Below, piece after piece: positions 58,620 to 64,000 of a DNA stretch of 64,000 nucleotides; within the stretch, counting starts at the first letter, position 1; each line of letters starts with the position of its first letter. Origin of the DNA: Heterobilharzia americana (taxonomy: Eukaryota; Platyhelminthes; Trematoda; Strigeidida; Schistosomatidae); contig OX104130.1 in the NCBI GenBank assembly GCA_944470555.2, forward strand, positions 4,464,001 to 4,528,000. Reading direction: 5' to 3'. The notes below the pieces were generated by a model, which saw only the letters and a program-made list of their open reading frames with translations, searched no databases and was not told where the DNA came from. Position numbers and translations under genes: made by a program.

Positions 58620-58740
58620 CCCAGAAATTCATTACATCGGAGTCTACTTGGTGGTAAACAGTCGAATGCAGGACTCATGTTTCGTTGAATGTATGGACTA
58701 TGATACCTCTTCCTCTTTTTCTGGAGAACATCAATCTACT
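58620..58740 (-). mobile_element. Sm-alpha-type SINE trace
   Basis: 'gcaggactcatgtttcgtt' resembles the reversed stem and GAAAC part of the hammerhead; the rest is lost. Confidence 0.25.
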
Positions 58741-58919
58741 TACATACATATATTACTAACCGAACTAGGTAATGTGTTCCACATCTATCTTGTTTCATTT
58801 AGAGTATTTTAAGGACGTCGCTACTCCGTTTGGAAGCGAAGAATGCTGAAGTCATAGTTGTAAGTGCTCGCAGTTCGTAGTACTGCAAGTTATTAGAAAA
58901 AAATTATGTTGATTCTGAA

Positions 58920-59420
58920 AATAATCAACTCAGGATATGAAAAGACCTCAGATGTTCGACCATGCTTGCCTTACCATCACAGACCGTGTGTTATGGTGTC
59001 ACCACATGAGTAACGTGAAAGTTAATTATGGAGTTTCAGACAGTGAAGAAAACTGTTTCGATGAGGTTGTGAACCATCACTGACTCAGGTGGCTGGCTGC
59101 AACATATATTACGCATGCCTAGTCACCGTCGCTCAACGTTTGCTGATATAAGCCGATGCTAAAAATGGGTCACAGATGGTCAAGTTTAGAAATTTCATTG
59201 GTCTCTGAAGTCTTTACCTGTTATTTTGGGCCACATAAGAAATTTAAACTTTTCGAATGGAATTCGTGTGACAACAGAAATAAGTGGTTGGAGACTCTAA
59301 GGGAAGGGGCCTGAAGTCGATGGCGATGGTGCAACATAATCATGATGTTGAATTTCACTATTCTTTTCTTCTTTCTTGCTTTCTGTCTATAAAGTTTTAC
59401 CACTTTCAGTTGCTTTCCTA
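58920..59420 (+). mobile_element. Non-LTR retrotransposon 3' end
   Basis: Shares with 46620-47095 the order 'atgaaaagacctcagatgt', 'cagaccgtgtgttatggtg' and 'gtggttggagactctaagg'. Translates in broken frames to the C-terminal RT region (R-L-x-W-L..). Confidence 0.5.
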
Positions 59421-59544
59421 CCGATTTCTTCATCTTCCGTCTTAGTTCACACTCAAACTATATGCTGAGATGCGGCGGGGCAAATTGGTACAACTGATAC
59501 ACTTCTGTTCGAGTAAATAGAGATTGCTTGTAGGTCACGATGAG

Positions 59545-59720
59545 GAGGATAAGTGTTTGGTGTTCTCTGAACTTTGAAGTTGTTTTTTGAATGTTTCATC
59601 GTCAGGCTAAGAGATATCACCACCACTTTATATGAAGTAATTGGTGATCAGGTTTCCAAGTCTGGTGATGAAATCTCCAGGATCAAACCTAAAGCTCGGA
59701 GAACATGAAGATAGTTATCA
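59545..59720. mobile_element. Inverted pair of PLE hammerhead ends
   Basis: Minus copy at 59640-59545 (GGTGATATC, 'gatgaaac', 'gttcagagaacacc') and plus copy at 59630-59720 ('ggtgatcagg', 'gatgaaatctcc', 'gctcggagaacatg'). Heads overlap in the centre. Confidence 0.5.
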
Positions 59721-60105
59721 TTCTTCTACTGAGCCAAACATCTCTACTAAATCAAGAAGTAAACCCTTCTTAGATGGATAGCTTTAAAATTATTATCACT
59801 GATAACCTGACCAAGTGACAGGATACATGGGAAGAATCATTAAATTTCAATGACCAATCCAATGAGATTTATTGAGTAGACAGTACTTCAATGATATTGC
59901 CTTCTTATGGAAAAATCTCTGAGTTTGCAGATACAATTTAAGGAAAATGTTAACCAAAACTGTAAGCAATGTACAAGTGGTACAATAAAGAATAGGAGAC
60001 AGAGAGTTCGCTTTTCTAGTGGATAAATTAACCAGTCAATCGCTTGTGAGAGAGTGACTGCCTGACTAAGGAGTTAATATAGTTCGGCTACAAATACAAC
60101 TTATT
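59721..60105. other. no gene seen
   Basis: Nothing recognised. Confidence 0.35.
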
Positions 60106-60106
60106 A

Positions 60107-60400
60107 GAATGTTTCAAGTTGTTATTCATCGTAGACTGACATCAAGTGGAGGAACAAAGGAAACCTGGGAGCACTGGACAGCTGTTTCGTCCTAGTATGG
60201 GACTCCCAGCAGTGCGCACCCACGACCCCACACCAGCAGGGATCGAACCCGTGACCTTCAGGTTCCAATGCCAGCGAGTTACCATTGAGCCACTGGGTCA
60301 GAATCCAATGCTCCATATTTCCAACTTCTGTTAGCTCACGATATAGCGCAACTTGAAATATTTCCAAATCTCCACAACTCCCTCAAAATTTAATTGTTAG
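60107..60400. mobile_element. Family B SINE, minus, with inverted 3' end
   Basis: Minus copy from about 60352 to 60107: body, tRNA-like head at 60300-60235 (B box 'gggttcgatccc' on minus), hammerhead near 60230-60170 with stem I, stem II and GAAA kept but one base lost in the CUGANGA strand. At 60353 it switches to a plus 3' end ('acttgaaatatttccaaat'), the reverse complement of 28033-28078. Confidence 0.7.
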
Positions 60401-61055
60401 AATGTGACAATTGCCTGGCATAGTATATCGTCAACAACAGTTATATCATCTCATTTGACTGTGTATATCAAACACTCATTTCCTTCACAATCTTCTTATT
60501 CAAGAGCCAATATGATACAAATCAGAGTCAATCAGAGGAGTGCAAGTAAATCTATATTTTATCTTCATCAAAAGATTGAACATGTAAGTCTTCATTCATT
60601 TTTGGCAGCCTACATTCATTTTCATCTTGCTGTTTAACATAATATTTATCCAGTTGCTTTAGATTTTATGTGTGCCAAAATGAGTAAATACAATCCTGTC
60701 CAAGATTATTACATCTATCAAAATTACCTTTATCAAATAAAAAATGATTAAGTTAGTAATAAACAAGATATAATGATTGTGTGATTGTTGTCAGTTGCAT
60801 TAGGTCTACCAGACAACGTGATTTATCTATTCATACAGAGAGAAAATCTTATTCATAGCCATAATATTATTTCTCCACTTTGAAAACAATTTTGAGTGTC
60901 TCTTACAACTAGATGTGTTTTTCTATTAGAAACTAAGTTTCTTGACGTATTATCCTAAAACGTTATGGTTTGTTAGCCAGGACAAGTTTTCAATTTGAAT
61001 AAATAGAGATAAATAGACACACAGAGAATCAAAGTAGAACCTTACACGCAAGTGT
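60401..61055. other. no gene seen
   Basis: Nothing recognised. Confidence 0.35.
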
Positions 61056-61059
61056 GTTG

Positions 61060-61330
61060 GGTCAAGTTTCCCACACTTCACAGTAGTATACAAAGAACTG
61101 GAGAATAGTATAAGAGGGATATCAAAGTAGACAAAGTTGTATGAGAGAACAAAAAATTTGAAGATAAAGGTTAGTATGAATATTCAAGCTTAAGATGTGA
61201 AGGAGTGAACACATCTGAGCCATTGTGACTGAGTGCTTAACTGATGATACATTCCAGGCGGGCAGTCTACATCGCCACACAAGTCTCAAAGCAACTGTAA
61301 GACACTTCATGCACTGGTTCTAGATCTTGG
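61060..61330 (+). repeat. Unclassified interspersed repeat, copy 2
   Basis: Matches 18530-18800 in order and orientation. Confidence 0.6.
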
Positions 61331-61429
61331 CCTCGCCATCCTGGATCCTCTTCCAAGTTAATCCAACCTTCCATAGCATGGCACATCGAGATACGTAGTA
61401 GCTCGGCAAAGCAGTTCATGTCCAACTCA

Positions 61430-63170
61430 ACCCACCTATGAAGCTACAGCCGACCTGATATACCGAATCAAGCCGTTTCTAGATGATTCTAAATGATTTA
61501 ATTTAATGTCTAAAACTAACAAACCTAACAGAATTTATGCTACTGTTAAGGTTCATGAATTAGGTTGTCCTATTACACAACTTCCAAAATATCCCAATAT
61601 ATGAGCTATCAAAGTACTTAGCGCAGATATTGTGTTCGCGTAGAGGCAGACTAGCAACCTCTTACGAGTTAGTACTAAGGCTTAATTACATGCATATAGA
61701 AGAGGATGAAAAAATGGTTAGTTTCGATATAGCAAGCCTTTATTCAAAAATACCAATCAATATAGCACTGGAGGCAATCAGAAATCTACTGAATATTGAC
61801 TCAGAACTTACTCACAGAACTAAAAATCAACTGATGAGACCATAATAGGCGTACAGTTGTGCCTCGCCTCCACAGTCTTCAATTTTAAGGATAAAATATA
61901 TCGACAAACAGAAGGAATAGCAATGGGATCACCAATATCCCCAATCGTAGCACATATATTTCCATATAGTTAGGAAAACATGGCTTGGCAAAAGTTTAAT
62001 CCTACACCTGAGATATTGTGGGGATATCTGGATGACACACTTATTGTGACGAAATCGGAATATATTGACAATTTCATCACAAATATAAACTCAGTAGTAG
62101 GTGAAATCCAATCACTCAGGAGGAGGTAGAAAATGAACAAGAAGAAATGCCTATGTTGGATTGCAGGGTAAAATGAAGGACACATTGTGGTTTGAATACT
62201 GCCGTCTACAGAAAACCAACACATTCTAACAGGTATCCAGACTTCAAGTCATCTCATCCAATCAGTGTCAATCAAGGCAGTCTCAGTCAAATGTCTAAAT
62301 GATAGAGCTAGAAAACTGACTAGTCAGTGCAAGAACCTAATCAAGGAAATTAAACATATAAAATAAGCAATAATACTTAATAATTATCCTCCACCATTTA
62401 TTAAGAAATTTGTACATACACACGAAAACTGAAGTAATAACAGTAACATGAGTATGAATAGTAACGACAACATGAATAGAAAGGAGTTCACAACCTCCAT
62501 TGTGTTACCCTATAAGGAAGGCAGATACATGAGAAACTTTATGTAGGATTCTCAATAAGGCTGGGATTAGGGTGACGTTTAAACTTACAAACTCACTCAG
62601 AGATAAGCTTTGTCAGCTGGCTTAAGGATCCGATAGAACCAACTCAGCAAAGTAATATAATCTATGAGGTTCCATGTAATGACTATGAGTCAGGTGAAGT
62701 ACAAGGTCGAAGTAGCTAGTCGGTGTCAGGTAGAATAGCGGGACATAGGAATTTAGCTAAATATAGAATGACAGATCCGAATAAGATCAAAAATGTAGAA
62801 AAGCACTTGGCTATTGCATTGGATTCAATAACACATAACCACACAATAGGGTTGGTGGGATAAAAGCATTCTACTGCTTAAGTGCAATATAAGTATGTTG
62901 AAAGTGATTGATTGGTGTATCTTTGTTGATCAACTCACACCCAGCACACGTAATAGAAATGATGGACCACCTAAACTAGACATGTGGAAAGTTTTACTGC
63001 TAATAAAAACGAACTATATGGGTGACAGGACTATAAAACCAGTGGATGTCGAAAATGGAGCGTGATTACATCGATATGGTTATGAGCAATGATAATTTGT
63101 GCTGGAAACGTTATCAAGTATCAAACTGCGTGTTATAAATGAAATAAACAAATCTAATATGGAAGGTACA
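61430..63170 (+). mobile_element. Penelope-like element, plus, to its 3' end
   Basis: Begins in the RT finger region (PNRIYATVKVHELG at about 61525-61565) and runs through the palm, linker, a spacer at the place of the endonuclease and the terminal block ('gagcaatgataatttgtgc' at 63085). It is the inverted relative of 38210-39345. 5' part missing. Confidence 0.8.
61630..62545 (+). pseudogene. PLE reverse transcriptase, frameshifted
   Basis: Frame 61630-61845 has MVSFDIASLYSKIPINIALEAI; 61880-61960 reads YRQTEGIAMGSPISPIVAHI; GYLDD at 62022-62036 keeps the catalytic Asp pair; NFITNINSVVGEIQ follows, then MLDC (62154), VYRKPTH and NRYPDFKSSHP near 62205-62260, and CLNDRARKLTS at 62296-62330. 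At least three stops or shifts (61843, 61970, 62115). Confidence 0.85.
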
Positions 63171-63174
63171 CATC

Positions 63175-64000
63175 CTCATCAATTGAGCTGATTTACTTAC
63201 CTTATTCCCTTCAGCTGACCTCAACATGCTCACACATTGATTCCACGATGACACCTATGCTTGAAAATATGAAACTCCTTCATGACTTCTACTTTTAAAA
63301 CACCAATGATGAAGTTGGATAGTGATTTCATTTGATCCCTAATCTACTAGTTCTGGAAAAAAATGATTCCGAAACTTTTTTAACCTTAAACATTTGATCT
63401 TCTAAACAGGTATTTGATAGAAATTGGTTCGTAGTTTTAAGTTCAGTCAAAGACGCATTCTGTTAGTCTCTCACTCCTAGTGATTATAACTTTTAAAATC
63501 AATTTGAGATGGAAGGAAAATGAAGATGAAATAGGTAAGCATATATTGAAGAAGTTTTTAAATCGTGTTACTATTTCTTTGAATAGTGAAACGTCCAAAC
63601 AGGTTGTAAACACTGATTTTTCACTGGAGTTAACCAATTTCATGTTATCAAGTCATGAGTGCCCATCGAATTCTGTTAATCATTTTAGAATGTGGCATTT
63701 AGGCTAAGAGACTCAAAATCAAGAAGTACTTTTTATTGATTGCCTTCAGTCAACTAACATTAAGATTTTGTCGATAAATAATAATGTTTATCATTCTTTT
63801 CTTACATGATAATATCGATTACAGCAGGAAACAATGACTGCATATTAAACATATCGATATAATTGCTTTGGTGAAAACTGAGATTACTTTCCTCGAAAGT
63901 TGTATTGATACAAATGAATATCCGAAACTGTTCTGGAAAGCACTTAGGAGAAACCATATCCGGCCCAATTCTAAAACACTGAAGCGTCATGCACTTAATC
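63175..64000. other. no gene recognised
   Basis: The plus frame 63480-63707 and minus frame 63990-63802 show no motif. On minus a donor-like AAG|GTAAGT lies at about 63199, with an ATG 27 bases upstream, too little to call an exon. Confidence 0.3.

Noticed and set aside
63190..63230. Minus-strand ATG followed by nine codons and a strong donor (AAG|GTAAGT), a possible ferlin first exon beginning MLR
   Set aside because: The peptide does not resemble the first C2A strand, and no connecting exon was found.

Overview
This window looks like repeat-dense nuclear DNA of a schistosome-type trematode (blood fluke). The evidence is the repeat content: many short tRNA-headed retroposons carrying hammerhead ribozymes (the Sm-alpha type known from Schistosoma), RTE/SR2-like and CR1-like non-LTR retrotransposon remnants, and several Penelope-like elements (PLEs) whose ends carry a second hammerhead type. 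Nothing looks bacterial, and there is no rRNA operon, CRISPR array or intact tRNA gene. No database search could be run, so family names rest on motifs read by eye.

Host gene. The only host coding sequence I can support is one minus-strand gene with very large introns. Candidate exons are 43752-43692 (end of a C2 domain), 35939-35771 (a Pro/Lys/Glu-rich exon with its own ATG and an upstream in-frame stop) and 12861-12638 (acidic/poly-Gly linker ending in KKQDFQ). Splice phases agree: either upstream exon joins the third in phase 1. Motifs and order suggest a ferlin (C2A end, linker, C2B start), with exon 35.9 kb as a possible alternative first exon giving a form without C2A. C2B would lie beyond the left end of the window. 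Most of the window is therefore intron.

Layout. 0-5 kb: RTE 3' fragments, Sm-alpha-type and tRNA-SINE pairs. 5-11 kb: PLE 3' remnants and tRNA-headed SINEs. 12-13 kb: AGT microsatellite and the poly-Gly exon. 13.9-15.3 kb: PLE reverse transcriptase (RYVDD) cut by a SINE. 15-30 kb: dense hammerhead SINEs of two families, a CR1-like RT relic, and one arm of a 1.4-kb inverted repeat. 30-40 kb: more SINEs, RTE and inverted PLE pieces, the 35.9-kb exon. 40-43 kb: a different PLE. 43.7 kb: the C2 exon. 44-48 kb: RTE and other non-LTR 3' ends. 48.6-52.7 kb: a PLE with hammerhead-bearing ends, interrupted by an internally deleted RTE with a 15-bp target-site duplication. 54.7-56.1 kb: second inverted-repeat arm. 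56-64 kb: tRNA-SINE pair, non-LTR end, and another PLE.

Most interesting pattern. Across unrelated families (Sm-alpha type, a second tRNA-hammerhead SINE, a tRNA-Thr-like SINE, and PLEs) about 14 loci show the same head-to-head pairing: a minus-strand 3' part followed by a plus-strand copy, 3' ends outward. PLEs are known to leave such inverted arrangements, so this may be a fingerprint of PLE enzymes mobilising the small hammerhead RNAs.
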